Of a stretch of DNA of 49,241 bases, positions 9,588-18,373 are shown piece after piece; the stretch's first letter is position 1; every line of letters starts with the position of its first letter. The notes beneath the pieces are model-generated. The model ran no database searches and was not told the DNA's origin. It saw only the letters and a list, made by a program, of their open reading frames with translations. The position numbers and the translations under genes were made by a program. The DNA comes from an uncultured Alphaproteobacteria bacterium (GTDB lineage: Bacteria; Pseudomonadota; Alphaproteobacteria; Rhodobacterales; Rhodobacteraceae): NCBI GenBank assembly GCA_902600895.1, contig CACKLF010000010.1, positions 1 through 49,241 of the forward strand, in the 5' to 3' direction.

Positions 9588-10889
9588 ATGGATGGTTTCA
9601 CAATCTCACTGATCGGTTTTGGTGCAGTAGTGCTTTTGGCTTTCTTAAGATTCCCTCTGGCATTGGCTATGGGAATGGTAGGAGTTATTGGTTTTGGTGA
9701 ACTTACAAACTACAGAGCAGCTATATCAAATCTAGGTCGACTAGTGTTAGACCTTGGACAATCTTATTCACTCTCAGTTTTACCTCTTTTCATTTTAATG
9801 GGTTTATTGGTTGATAGGGGTGGGATGGCACAACAATTATATAGAGCTGCCTATGCCTTTTTAGGGAATAAAAAGGGTGGGCTAGCGATGTCCACCGTTG
9901 TAGCATGTGGAATGTTCTCAGCTATATCGGGGTCATCAATTGCAACAGCAGCCACAATGTCGAAAGTTGCAATGCCAGAGATGCGGAGATACAAGTATGC
10001 TGACTCACTTGCTACAGCATCTATCGCTGCTGGAGGCACCCTGGGTATATTAATTCCTCCTAGTGTCATTCTGGTTATCTACGGCATACTGACTGAACAA
10101 TCAATTGGAAAGCTATTTATGGCTGGCTTCTTGCCTGGTTTCCTTGGCATCCTGTTGTATACCTTGGCAGTTTATTTTGTTGTTAATAGGAATCCAAACC
10201 TTGGACCTGCTGGTGAAAGAACTGCTTGGCCACAAAGACTACTGGCTCTGAAAAATGTTTGGACCACCTTATCATTATTTATTTTCGTTATTGGTGGTAT
10301 CTACATTGGTGTCTTCTCAGCAACTGAGGCAGCAGGGATGGGTGCTGCAGGGGCTTTACTAATCACTTTTTTTAAAGGTAATCTAACTGGGAGTGTTTTA
10401 TTAGAGGTTTCACGAGAGGCTGCTCTATTAACTGCTAAATTATTTGCATTACTATTCGGTGCATCAATGTTCTCTAACTTCCTAAATCGTGCTGGATTTC
10501 CTGATGCGCTTTTGGACATTATAAATTATTTTGAACTGTCCGGCTTATCCGTTATTTTGTTAATTCTCCTAATCTATATATTACTAGGATGCGTATTTGA
10601 ATCAATGTCCATGATACTTCTTACAGTACCTATTTTCGCACCATTAGTGCATACATTAGGCTTTGATCTGATTTGGTTTGGAATTTTGGTTGTAGTGGTC
10701 ACAGAGATAAGCTTAATCACACCCCCAATTGGATTGAATGTTTTTGTTTTAAAAGGTGTTATTAAAGATGTTCCAGTTTCCACAATATTTAAAGGTGTAA
10801 CCCCTTTCTGGATAGTGGATATCATAAGGCTGGGGCTAATAGCTTTTATTCCATCTCTTGCACTATTTTTACCTTCCATGATGTATTAG
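9588..10889 (+). CDS. TRAP transporter large permease (DctM family)
   Basis: The 433-residue protein has about 12 hydrophobic segments. Landmarks include PLFILMGLLVDRGGMAQQLY, SAISGSSIATAATM (a sodium/substrate-site loop) and GILIPPSVILVIYGILTE. The mirror-image second half has LTVPIFAPLVHTLGFDLIWFGI and ITPPIGLNVFVLKG. These are diagnostic of DctM, the elevator-type subunit. It is the last gene of the TRAP operon, and its stop lies 8 bases from the end of the convergent ureidoglycine aminohydrolase gene. A functional link to that gene (ureide uptake) is possible but is only an inference. Confidence 0.95.
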   Translation: MDGFTISLIGFGAVVLLAFLRFPLALAMGMVGVIGFGELTNYRAAISNLGRLVLDLGQSYSLSVLPLFILMGLLVDRGGMAQQLYRAAYAFLGNKKGGLAMSTVVACGMFSAISGSSIATAATMSKVAMPEMRRYKYADSLATASIAAGGTLGILIPPSVILVIYGILTEQSIGKLFMAGFLPGFLGILLYTLAVYFVVNRNPNLGPAGERTAWPQRLLALKNVWTTLSLFIFVIGGIYIGVFSATEAAGMGAAGALLITFFKGNLTGSVLLEVSREAALLTAKLFALLFGASMFSNFLNRAGFPDALLDIINYFELSGLSVILLILLIYILLGCVFESMSMILLTVPIFAPLVHTLGFDLIWFGILVVVVTEISLITPPIGLNVFVLKGVIKDVPVSTIFKGVTPFWIVDIIRLGLIAFIPSLALFLPSMMY

Positions 10890-10897
10890 GGCTTACA

Positions 10898-11719
10898 TTA
10901 AGGAAGAACCATCTGTCTATTAACATCTTTGTAAAGCAAGTACCGAAAATCCTCAGGTCCGCCGGCATAACATGCCTGAGGACAGAAAGATCTAAGCCAC
11001 AAAAAATCACCTGCTTGCACTTCAACCCAGTCGTCATTTAATCTGTAGGCACCCTTGCCTTGCAAAATATAGATACCATGTTCCATGACGTGTGTCTCCA
11101 TGAAGGGTATTGTCCCGCCAGGCTTAAAATTTACAATGTTCACGTGCATGTCATGCCGGATATCCGATGGATCAACAAACCTGGTAGTCGTCCAAGAATC
11201 ATTATTATTGTGCATTTGGACAGGCTCTATCTCTCTCTCATATTTTACGAAAAAATCTGGCACTTTAATTCCACTACACACATCATATTTTTTTCTAATC
11301 CATTGAAAATATGCATCAGCTTTTGTATTATTTTTTATTTTCCAAGCAATGTCTGGAGGAATATAACAATAAAATCCTGGACACAGTTCAATATGATTTT
11401 CTTCAATCTGTAAGTCTAATTTTCCATGAAGGACAAAAATAACACTTTGAACACCCTTCTGTTCTTCTGGTTTTTCACTTCCTCCACCAGGATGAATATT
11501 CATAATATACTGAGAAAATGTTGTCGAAAATCCACTGAGTGGCTTAGCTAAAACCCATGCTCTAGCCCTTTCCCAATTTGGAAAAAAGCTAGCTACTATA
11601 TCGGTCATTACCTCCCTTGGTATAAAAACATAAGTTTCTTTAAAGATTGCCCTGCCCGTCAATAGTTTCTCTTGGTTTGGCAAACCCCCATGCGGAAAAT
11701 AATACTTTACATCAGACAT
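10898..11719 (-). CDS. allE: (S)-ureidoglycine aminohydrolase (bicupin)
   Basis: The enzyme releases ammonia from (S)-ureidoglycine, giving (S)-ureidoglycolate in allantoin/purine breakdown. It has two cupin domains. The C-terminal one binds the metal (usually Mn) through E210, H212, H216 and Q250 (numbered from the upstream TTG), seen in METHVMEHGIYILQGKG and FCPQACYAGGP. It ends with the family tail YLLYKDVNR. The frame opens with TTG at 11725, but ATG 11719 has an AGGG site at proper distance and is chosen. No other allantoin gene is nearby except, possibly, the decayed Ldh_2-family gene at 33674, a family that includes ureidoglycolate dehydrogenase. It is the last gene of the long minus-strand block. 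Confidence 0.88.
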   Translation of the reverse strand: MSDVKYYFPHGGLPNQEKLLTGRAIFKETYVFIPREVMTDIVASFFPNWERARAWVLAKPLSGFSTTFSQYIMNIHPGGGSEKPEEQKGVQSVIFVLHGKLDLQIEENHIELCPGFYCYIPPDIAWKIKNNTKADAYFQWIRKKYDVCSGIKVPDFFVKYEREIEPVQMHNNNDSWTTTRFVDPSDIRHDMHVNIVNFKPGGTIPFMETHVMEHGIYILQGKGAYRLNDDWVEVQAGDFLWLRSFCPQACYAGGPEDFRYLLYKDVNRQMVLP

Positions 11720-11773
11720 ATTCAAACCCTAGTGTTACAATTAGAATACAATACATCAAAAGAATAATAATTC

Positions 11774-12907
11774 TTATAATAAAATGCTTTCGTCAACACT
11801 TGATAAATTAGTAGCGCCGCAGAGCCCCATTGTCATATCAAGCTCTTTTTGTAATATTTGCAAAACATTTGTTACACCCACTTCACCCTCAGCTCCTAAC
11901 CCATACAAAAAAGCTCTGCCAATTAATGTTCCCTGAGCCCCAAGTGCAATTAATCGTAAAATATCTTGTCCCGTTCTTATTCCACCATCTACCCAAGTTT
12001 CGCACTTGCCCTTTGTCACATCAAGAACACCTGGTAAAGCCGATATGGTGGATGACGTACCATCTAGCTGACGCCCACCGTGGTTTGATACAACAAGTGC
12101 ATCTACGCCAATATCTAGAGCAGCCTTAGCATCATCTTTATCCATAATGCCCTTTAAGATTAACTTTCCAGGCCACCTTCTTCTCAGCTCCTTCACATCC
12201 TCCCATGAAAGCGAGGGATCAAATTGTTTGCTCGTCCATTCTGCTAAAGATGACATATCTTTTATGCCTTTGACATGCCCTACAATATTACCAAACTTCC
12301 TATTTTTGGTTTTAAGCATCTTAAAACACCACTTTGGTCGGTTTACCAAATCAATGATGTTTTTAAGGGAGATCTTGGGGGGTACACTCAATCCGTTTTT
12401 TACATCTCTATGCCTTTGACCCATGACTTGTAAATCTAATGTGATCATAAGTGCAGAACAATTAGCCCGCTTAGCCCTTTCAATAAGGTCATAAATAAAG
12501 GCTCTATCTTTCATAACATATAATTGAAACCAAAAGGGAGAACTTGTTCTGGACCTAACCTCTTCTATGGAACATACCGACATCGTAGAAAGTGTAAAAG
12601 GTACGCCAAACTTCTCAGCAGCTCGTGCTGCATGAATTTCTCCATCTGCCGTTTGCATTCCAGCCAAACCGGTAGGAGCCAGAGCCACAGGCATAGGTAA
12701 AACCTGATCTAGCATTTTCATTTGTGTGGACCGCTTACTAATATCTATGGCCACTCTCTGCCTAAATTTAATATTTGAAAGATCAGCAATATTCGCTCTG
12801 AGAGTATCCTCAGTCCATGAGCCACTCTCTACGTAATCGAAAAACATACGAGGGACAGTTTGTCTGGCTTTTTCTCTCATATCAGATACTGAAGTTATAA
12901 CAGTCAA
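11774..12907 (-). CDS. lldD: FMN-dependent alpha-hydroxy-acid dehydrogenase (L-lactate dehydrogenase LldD type)
   Basis: This family oxidises L-2-hydroxy acids such as lactate or glycolate using FMN and passes electrons to quinones or oxygen. The 377-residue protein begins with the typical MFFDYVESGSWTEDT (active-site Tyr Y25). It has APTGLAGM, the FMN-phosphate region, K252 in LILKGI and the catalytic pair H276/R279 in VSNHGGRQLDG. The start is a TTG. An internal ATG at codon 10 exists, but the first nine residues (TVITSVSD) match the family N-terminus, so TTG is kept. It lacks a cytochrome domain. It sits 74 bases after the glycerophosphodiesterase gene. The exact hydroxy acid is uncertain. 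Confidence 0.88.
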   Translation of the reverse strand: MTVITSVSDMREKARQTVPRMFFDYVESGSWTEDTLRANIADLSNIKFRQRVAIDISKRSTQMKMLDQVLPMPVALAPTGLAGMQTADGEIHAARAAEKFGVPFTLSTMSVCSIEEVRSRTSSPFWFQLYVMKDRAFIYDLIERAKRANCSALMITLDLQVMGQRHRDVKNGLSVPPKISLKNIIDLVNRPKWCFKMLKTKNRKFGNIVGHVKGIKDMSSLAEWTSKQFDPSLSWEDVKELRRRWPGKLILKGIMDKDDAKAALDIGVDALVVSNHGGRQLDGTSSTISALPGVLDVTKGKCETWVDGGIRTGQDILRLIALGAQGTLIGRAFLYGLGAEGEVGVTNVLQILQKELDMTMGLCGATNLSSVDESILL

Positions 12908-12981
12908 ATAATGTTTTCCATTCTGGTTTATTTTAGTTTGTAAATTGCTCTACATAATCCTTAACACAATGGGGCCAATTG

Positions 12982-13716
12982 CTAAATGCTTTTTTCTAAT
13001 ACATCTTTGAGTTTTTTGCAGTGATCAGTCATTATTCCATCGACACCAAGCTCGATTAATGATCGCATCTTTTCTTCTTCATTAATTGTCCAAACATGCA
13101 TTAAAATTCCTATCATATGGGCATATTTTATTGAGCGCGTGGATACCAACTTAATACCAAATTTGCTTTCGGGTACTTGTATAAAATCGGCAGAAAACTT
13201 GAACATTATCCCTGTTAAAAAGCCAAAAACAAACTTAATAACTTGAGAAACACCAGCTACCGTTTTGACCTTGTCATTTAAAAGCTTAGATAAATACCTT
13301 ACTCGCCTGTCGCTAAATGAGGCTATGTGAACCCGAGACAGTGAATTTGAAGATCTTATCACTTCAGCCAGAGGCTCCACAACGTCCCAAGATTTTGCAT
13401 CGATATTAAATATCAAATCTGGAAACAGATTAAAAATATGCTCTAGCCGAGGAATCTTATACTTACCATTTATTAAAAATGTATCAATTTCTTCCGATGA
13501 GGTCTCTGAAAAATTTTTATCCAAATGGAGTAATCGCTTAAAGTTAGTATCGTGATAAACGTATACTACTCCATCAAGAGATAATTGAACGTCAAGCTCT
13601 ATACACCGATAACCGAGCTCTCTAGCCCTTCTAAATGCTTCGATTGTATTTTCGGTAAAATCTGTATTGCCGCCCCTATGAGCGATTGGTAAGAAACTAT
13701 GTTTTCGCAAAATCAT
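12982..13716 (-). CDS. ugpQ: Glycerophosphodiester phosphodiesterase
   Basis: The enzyme hydrolyses glycerophosphodiesters to glycerol-3-phosphate and an alcohol. The 244-residue TIM-barrel shows the GDPD signature: H13-R14 (AHRGG), E22-N23-T24 (TENT), E40 and D42 (IELDVQLSLDG), and H55 (VYHD). There is no signal peptide, so it is probably cytoplasmic like E. coli UgpQ. It follows the Liv-type solute-binding protein gene on the same strand, with a stable hairpin between them covering the region just ahead of its ATG. It may allow use of phospholipid headgroup diesters. A functional tie to the transporter is not established. Confidence 0.9.
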   Translation of the reverse strand: MILRKHSFLPIAHRGGNTDFTENTIEAFRRARELGYRCIELDVQLSLDGVVYVYHDTNFKRLLHLDKNFSETSSEEIDTFLINGKYKIPRLEHIFNLFPDLIFNIDAKSWDVVEPLAEVIRSSNSLSRVHIASFSDRRVRYLSKLLNDKVKTVAGVSQVIKFVFGFLTGIMFKFSADFIQVPESKFGIKLVSTRSIKYAHMIGILMHVWTINEEEKMRSLIELGVDGIMTDHCKKLKDVLEKSI

Positions 13717-13724
13717 TGGGAATA

Positions 13725-13748
13725 TGAGGGGCTCGATTCAACCCCTCA
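13725..13748 (-). terminator. Intercistronic stem-loop between the solute-binding protein gene and ugpQ
   Basis: An inverted repeat with 7-bp perfect arms (TGAGGGG / CCCCTCA) and a 10-base loop lies 11 bases past the solute-binding-protein stop and 8 bases before the ugpQ ATG. No U-run follows, so it is not a classic intrinsic terminator. More likely it protects the 3' end of the highly expressed binding-protein mRNA, or dampens read-through and translation of ugpQ. It is the only GC-rich hairpin I can see between genes in this window. Confidence 0.6.
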
Positions 13749-13759
13749 CATTTCAGTCT

Positions 13760-14917
13760 CTATTTTCGCAGTAACTCTTTCCAGTTTCCTTCAATAATTT
13801 GGGAAATGATAATATCACTAGATCCTATATGATCTCCCGGCCCAAAGGTTATCTGGTTACCTAAGATCGCATCATAGTAATTTAAACTCTCCATTGCATT
13901 TTGAAAACTTTGTGGGTTTAAATCTCTACCTGCTGCTTCTAATGCCATAACCAATAAACCAGCAGCTGCTCTTCCTAAGAGAGCCCCTGTTGAAGGAAAT
14001 TCACCAAACTCTTTTTGATATTCCGCAACCCAAGCAGCAACCTCGGGGTTTGCCATTCGGGCTACTAAGTCTGACCAACCTGAGGCCACATAAAAGCCTT
14101 CAGTTAATCCACCAGGTACTTTTGCAACAGCTGTATGCATAGAAGCTGACGCTCCTAAAAACTTAGCATCCATCCATCCAAGTTTTTTTGCTGTGGCGAG
14201 CACCGTGATAGCCTGGCGCACACCAAGAGCTAGAGCAATAATCTCACAACCCTCTCCTTTCAGCTTAGACAGCGCACCTACAAAATCTTCTTCGTCTGGT
14301 TTATGAGTGGTCTCAGTAACATAGGTTATACCAGATGCTGCAGCACCTTCTTTAGCTCCTATCATTATGTCTTTCCCAAAATCCGTTGGAAGGTACATTG
14401 AACACACTTTGGACGACCCTGTATCTTTGCTTATATAATCTACACCAGCAATTATCTCAGCGGTGTAATCGGACGTAGAGGCATACCTATAATCATTATA
14501 GGGAGTAGCCATTCTTGCGGAACCTGACAGAGGGGCAACGTTCGCTATTTGTTTGCTTTCTAACAGATCAAATGATGCTAAATTAAATGGTGTGCCCATT
14601 TGCTGATACATAATAAAAATCTTATCAGAGTTCACGAGTTTGTTTAAGTTTTGCTGAGCTTTCGGCATTTGATAAGACATATCCTCCACCACTAACTTGA
14701 TTGTCCTACCATGAACCCCTCCAGCTGCATTAATCTTATCAAAATATTGTTTTGATGCGCCCATTGCTGGAGCGCCGAATGCTGCAAACGGACCAGACAT
14801 ATCTTGATTCGAACCAACAATTATTTCAGTATCAGACACTCCCTGTCCAGCATACAGCATGCTACCAAATCCTAGACTGACTAAAAAGCCATATATTGTT
14901 CCTTTGATTAAGTTCAT
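13760..14917 (-). CDS. Branched-chain-amino-acid-type ABC transporter substrate-binding protein
   Basis: This is a type I periplasmic binding protein of the LivJ/LivK-HAAT family, 385 residues. It has an N-terminal signal peptide cleaved near LYAGQG, then SDTEIIVGSNQDMSGPFAAFG, the usual first strand and binding loop. Later come NAAGGVHGRTIKLVVEDM and PLSGSARM. A GGGAG ribosome site precedes the ATG. It is the receptor for the LivHMGF transporter encoded upstream on the same strand, from which it is separated by an acyl-CoA synthetase gene. In such mixed clusters the ligand is often a carboxylic acid rather than an amino acid. The ligand here is unknown. Confidence 0.9.
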   Translation of the reverse strand: MNLIKGTIYGFLVSLGFGSMLYAGQGVSDTEIIVGSNQDMSGPFAAFGAPAMGASKQYFDKINAAGGVHGRTIKLVVEDMSYQMPKAQQNLNKLVNSDKIFIMYQQMGTPFNLASFDLLESKQIANVAPLSGSARMATPYNDYRYASTSDYTAEIIAGVDYISKDTGSSKVCSMYLPTDFGKDIMIGAKEGAAASGITYVTETTHKPDEEDFVGALSKLKGEGCEIIALALGVRQAITVLATAKKLGWMDAKFLGASASMHTAVAKVPGGLTEGFYVASGWSDLVARMANPEVAAWVAEYQKEFGEFPSTGALLGRAAAGLLVMALEAAGRDLNPQSFQNAMESLNYYDAILGNQITFGPGDHIGSSDIIISQIIEGNWKELLRK

Positions 14918-14939
14918 TTAAATCTCCCTTTATATATTT

Positions 14940-16814
14940 TTAATTATACATCGAATCGATCATAGTTTTATAATTTTTTTCTAAAACTCCTCTTTTAATT
15001 TTCATGGTCGCCGTCATCTCATCATCTTCAGCTGTAAGAAGAACATCAATAAGTCTATATTTCTTTATTTGTTCAACCCTAGCCACTTTATCATTAACCT
15101 TTTGCACCTCATTATCAATTAATTTTTTTATTTCTTGCGCGTTACACAAAGAATTGAAATCAGAATAATGTATTTTATTTTCTTGAGCGTATTTCTCTAC
15201 ATTTTCTTGATCAATTAAAATAAGTGCTGTTAAATATTTCTTCAAATCTCCTACTACTATTGCATCAGAAATATACTTTGAAAATTTTAAAGAATTCTCT
15301 ATTTCTGCTGGCGAAATGTTTTTGCCACCAGCAGTTATAATAATATCTTTAAGCCTACCAGTGATTTTTAAGTACTTTCCGTCCATAACACCTTGATCAC
15401 CAGTTTTAAACCAACCATCATTAGTGAAGGCTTGGGATGTTAAGTCTTTATTATTATAATACCCCTTAAAAACACTAGCTGACGTAAATTGTATTTCTCC
15501 ATCCTCAGCTATTCTCACCTGACAACCGGGGTACAGCTTGCCAACAGTTCCGACATGATTGTCATTAGGTGTGTTCACTGTCATCAATGCTGTTGTTTCT
15601 GTCATTCCATAGCCTTCTACTATGGGAACGCCAATAGCTAAGTACCACTCTAGCAGTTCTGGAGAGATTGGAGCAGCCCCAGTCACAGCTTTAGTAACCC
15701 TATCGAACCCGATCATTCGTCTTAAATTTTTGAAGACAAAATAGTCAAAGATACTATATATGAAGTTGGTCATGACTGGAACTGAGCGATTTTCCAACTG
15801 AAATTGAACTTTTTTTTCTGCAACTTTCAGCGCAAAAAAATATGCCCATTGGGAAAAGTTTGTAGCCTCAGATAGTGCTAGATTAAAATTACTGTAAATT
15901 TTCTCGTATATTCTTGGCACACCCGCAAAATACATTGGACTTACCTCTTGAAGGTTTTCGAAAATGGTCTCAATGTTTTCTGCAAAATTTACAGTCGTTT
16001 TGTTCACTATTGGATTTAGGCCTGAAGTTGTTCGTTCATAAATGTGACACAATGGAAGAAAGCAGAATAATTCATCAGAAGGGAAAAATCTAATTAAATG
16101 CTTTTGGGCTGAGCCTGCATACAATAAATTTTCCTGAGTAATCATTGCGCCTTTTGGCTCCCCTGTGGTTCCAGATGTGTAAACCATTATTGCCACGTCA
16201 TCGGCTTTTGATTTTTGTATTTCATTTTCAAAGAGGTCTTTAGAGGAGACTAAATAAGCTTTGCCAATATCATATAGCTCATCAAGGAAAATCACTTTAT
16301 CATGGTAAAAATTTGCGAGGTTTTTTCTATCAAAAACTATGACTTTTTTTATATTTTGTACTTCAGAATAAACACTTAAAAACTTATCCAACTGCTCATC
16401 AGTATCTAGAAACAGAAATGAGCTCTCCGAGTTAGATAATTGAAACAAAAGTTGCTGCGCTGAGTCCGTTGTGTAGACACCAGAGCATATTGCACCCATG
16501 CATTGGGTGGCTAGATCAGTATAAATCCACTCCTTTCGACCTTCAGAAATTATAGAAACGGTATTGCCTCTCCTTAACCCTAGGGAATATAAACCCAATG
16601 CAATCAACCTTACGTTTTCATAATAATCTATCCAGGAAAATGACTTCCATATTCCTAAATGTTTTTCCCTGTGAGCGACTTTTTCACCCAATTCTGAGCA
16701 CCTTTTTGAAAAAAGTTTTGGTAGGGTATTGCAACCATCAATTAAAAATGGACCCTCAGACAGGTCTTTATTGATTTCAATACCATCTAAAACTTCTTTT
16801 AAAATTTCATTCAT
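14940..16814 (-). CDS. Long-chain-type acyl-CoA synthetase / AMP-dependent ligase
   Basis: The 624-residue ANL-superfamily enzyme activates a carboxylic acid with ATP and CoA. Visible motifs are the P-loop MVYTSGTTGEPKGAMIT, the A5 region VEGYGMTETTALM, TGDQG, and GRLKDIIITAGGKNISPAEIE. The C-terminal MTATMKIKRGVLEKNY carries the catalytic lysine. The N-terminal start and the KIKR ending match the FadD15/eukaryote-like long-chain synthetase group. The gene is embedded in the Liv operon, 17 bases after livF and 22 bases before the solute-binding protein gene, so it probably activates the transported acid. Chain length cannot be deduced. Confidence 0.9.
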   Translation of the reverse strand: MNEILKEVLDGIEINKDLSEGPFLIDGCNTLPKLFSKRCSELGEKVAHREKHLGIWKSFSWIDYYENVRLIALGLYSLGLRRGNTVSIISEGRKEWIYTDLATQCMGAICSGVYTTDSAQQLLFQLSNSESSFLFLDTDEQLDKFLSVYSEVQNIKKVIVFDRKNLANFYHDKVIFLDELYDIGKAYLVSSKDLFENEIQKSKADDVAIMVYTSGTTGEPKGAMITQENLLYAGSAQKHLIRFFPSDELFCFLPLCHIYERTTSGLNPIVNKTTVNFAENIETIFENLQEVSPMYFAGVPRIYEKIYSNFNLALSEATNFSQWAYFFALKVAEKKVQFQLENRSVPVMTNFIYSIFDYFVFKNLRRMIGFDRVTKAVTGAAPISPELLEWYLAIGVPIVEGYGMTETTALMTVNTPNDNHVGTVGKLYPGCQVRIAEDGEIQFTSASVFKGYYNNKDLTSQAFTNDGWFKTGDQGVMDGKYLKITGRLKDIIITAGGKNISPAEIENSLKFSKYISDAIVVGDLKKYLTALILIDQENVEKYAQENKIHYSDFNSLCNAQEIKKLIDNEVQKVNDKVARVEQIKKYRLIDVLLTAEDDEMTATMKIKRGVLEKNYKTMIDSMYN

Positions 16815-16831
16815 ATGTTAGCCTCAAAAGA

Positions 16832-17614
16832 TTATCGCCAAGTTTTTCTATTTTTCCATCTTTTTTGCTCAAGCTGACTATTTTGGTTGGCACCCAAATA
16901 GAACTCTTGAATATCTCTTGATTCCCTAAGATCAGAGCTTTTCCCGTGTAAAACAATTCTTCCAAGTTCCATGACATAGCCAAAATCTGCAATATTTAAG
17001 GCAGCTTTTGCATTTTGCTCAACCAGCAGAATTGTAACCCCCTTTTCCTTGTTCAACTTTAACAAAATGCCAAATATCTCCTTAACAAGTTTGGGACTTA
17101 GTCCCAAACTCGGCTCATCAAGCAGTAAAATTTTTGGCTTAGACATCAGTCCCCTAGCTATAGCAAGCATTTGCTGCTCTCCACCAGACAAAGTAAGAGC
17201 CTGTTGCTTGTATCGTGACTTCAGTACTGGAAAATACGAACAGAAAAGTTCGATATCAGATTTTATCTCAGCTTTATTTTTTCTTGTATATGCACCCATA
17301 AAAAGGTTTTGTTCCACGCTCAGCATTGGAAAAACTTCTCTCCCCTCAGGAACATGAGATACTCCTTTACGAACCAAAATGTCAGCTGCAGCTCCGTCTA
17401 TTGCTTCATTTTCAAGGAAAATTTTACCCTTCTCTGGGTCCATTACCCCCGAAATATTTTTCATCAAGGTTGTTTTTCCTGCGCCATTAGCACCTAATAC
17501 AGACACTATCGAATTCTTTGGAACCTTTAAGGAAACACCCTTTAGAGCCATAATTGGACCATAATAACTCTCAATGTTCTCTACCCTCAAAATTATCTCG
17601 CTTGGATCCGACAT
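16832..17614 (-). CDS. livF: ABC transporter ATP-binding protein LivF type
   Basis: This is the second ATPase of a branched-chain-amino-acid-type importer, 260 residues. Walker A is GANGAGKTT, the signature is LSGGEQQ, and Walker B is ILLLDEPS followed by LGLSPKLV. The C-terminal ELGRIVLHGKSSDL is typical of LivF. The gene begins directly after the livG stop with no gap. The tail beyond about residue 240 (NQNSQLEQKRWKNRKTWR) is unusually basic and longer than in standard LivF. A perfect 10-bp inverted repeat lies inside the coding sequence at 17088-17110. Confidence 0.93.
   Translation of the reverse strand: MSDPSEIILRVENIESYYGPIMALKGVSLKVPKNSIVSVLGANGAGKTTLMKNISGVMDPEKGKIFLENEAIDGAAADILVRKGVSHVPEGREVFPMLSVEQNLFMGAYTRKNKAEIKSDIELFCSYFPVLKSRYKQQALTLSGGEQQMLAIARGLMSKPKILLLDEPSLGLSPKLVKEIFGILLKLNKEKGVTILLVEQNAKAALNIADFGYVMELGRIVLHGKSSDLRESRDIQEFYLGANQNSQLEQKRWKNRKTWR
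17088..17110. repeat. Perfect 10-bp inverted repeat inside livF
   Basis: AGTTTGGGAC and its exact reverse complement are separated by TTA, giving a tight hairpin in both strands. It lies within codons for LGLSPKLV just after Walker B of livF. No U-run follows on either strand. It may be a chance result of codon choice or a stability element affecting the polycistronic message. Confidence 0.5.
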
Positions 17615-18373
17615 TTATGCTCCGATGTATGCTTCTATAACTTTTGGATCACTTTGAACTTCTTTAGGACTACCAACTCTAACAACCTTACCGTCTACGA
17701 TGGCGGCAACTCTGTCAGCAACCTTGTTAACAAGATTCAGATTATGCTCAACCATAAGTATTGTTATACCCATAATTTTCTTTATATCCTCTATCCAAAA
17801 TGCCAAATCCACCGTTTCCTCAGCTGAAAGGCCCGACGCAGGTTCATCTAAGAGTAATAATTTTGGCTTCAGCACCAAAGCTCTAGCTAATTCAACTATT
17901 TTTCTAGTTCCATAGGAGAGTCCCATTATATATTTTTGTCGATAAGGCTGCAAATTAAGAAAATCCATAATTTCTTCTACATCGATTCTATTAGCAACTT
18001 CGGCATCACGTACGGACCTGGTAAAAACTATTTCAGAAAACATGTTACTAGTCTTTCTCGTATTAGTCCCCACTAACAAGTTTTGTAGAACAGTTGCATT
18101 CCCAAAAAGCTCTATGTTTTGGAATGTCCTCGCAATTCCAACTCTTGAAATGTGAAAAGCTTTTAGTTTATTCAAAGATCTACCATCAAAAAAAATTTCT
18201 CCGCCATTTTGCTCGTATAATCTTGAGATTATATTGAAAACAGTGGATTTTCCTGCTCCATTTGGACCGACCAGCGCAAAAATCTCACCCTTATTTATAT
18301 TCAAAGACATTTTATCGACTGCAGTAACTCCACCAAACTTCATAGTTACGTTTTTTAACTCTAAAAAGCTCAT
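17615..18373 (-). CDS. livG: ABC transporter ATP-binding protein LivG type
   Basis: This is the first ATPase of the Liv-type importer, 252 residues. Walker A is GPNGAGKST, the signature is the LivG variant LSYGTRK, and Walker B is LLLLDEPASGL. The LivG-specific stretch GIARTFQNIELFGNATVLQNLLVG follows the Q-loop. The C-terminal KVVRVGSPKEVQSDPKVIEAYIGA is characteristic. Its ATG overlaps the livM stop by 4 bases, indicating translational coupling. It drives import together with livF, livH and livM. Confidence 0.95.
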   Translation of the reverse strand: MSFLELKNVTMKFGGVTAVDKMSLNINKGEIFALVGPNGAGKSTVFNIISRLYEQNGGEIFFDGRSLNKLKAFHISRVGIARTFQNIELFGNATVLQNLLVGTNTRKTSNMFSEIVFTRSVRDAEVANRIDVEEIMDFLNLQPYRQKYIMGLSYGTRKIVELARALVLKPKLLLLDEPASGLSAEETVDLAFWIEDIKKIMGITILMVEHNLNLVNKVADRVAAIVDGKVVRVGSPKEVQSDPKVIEAYIGA

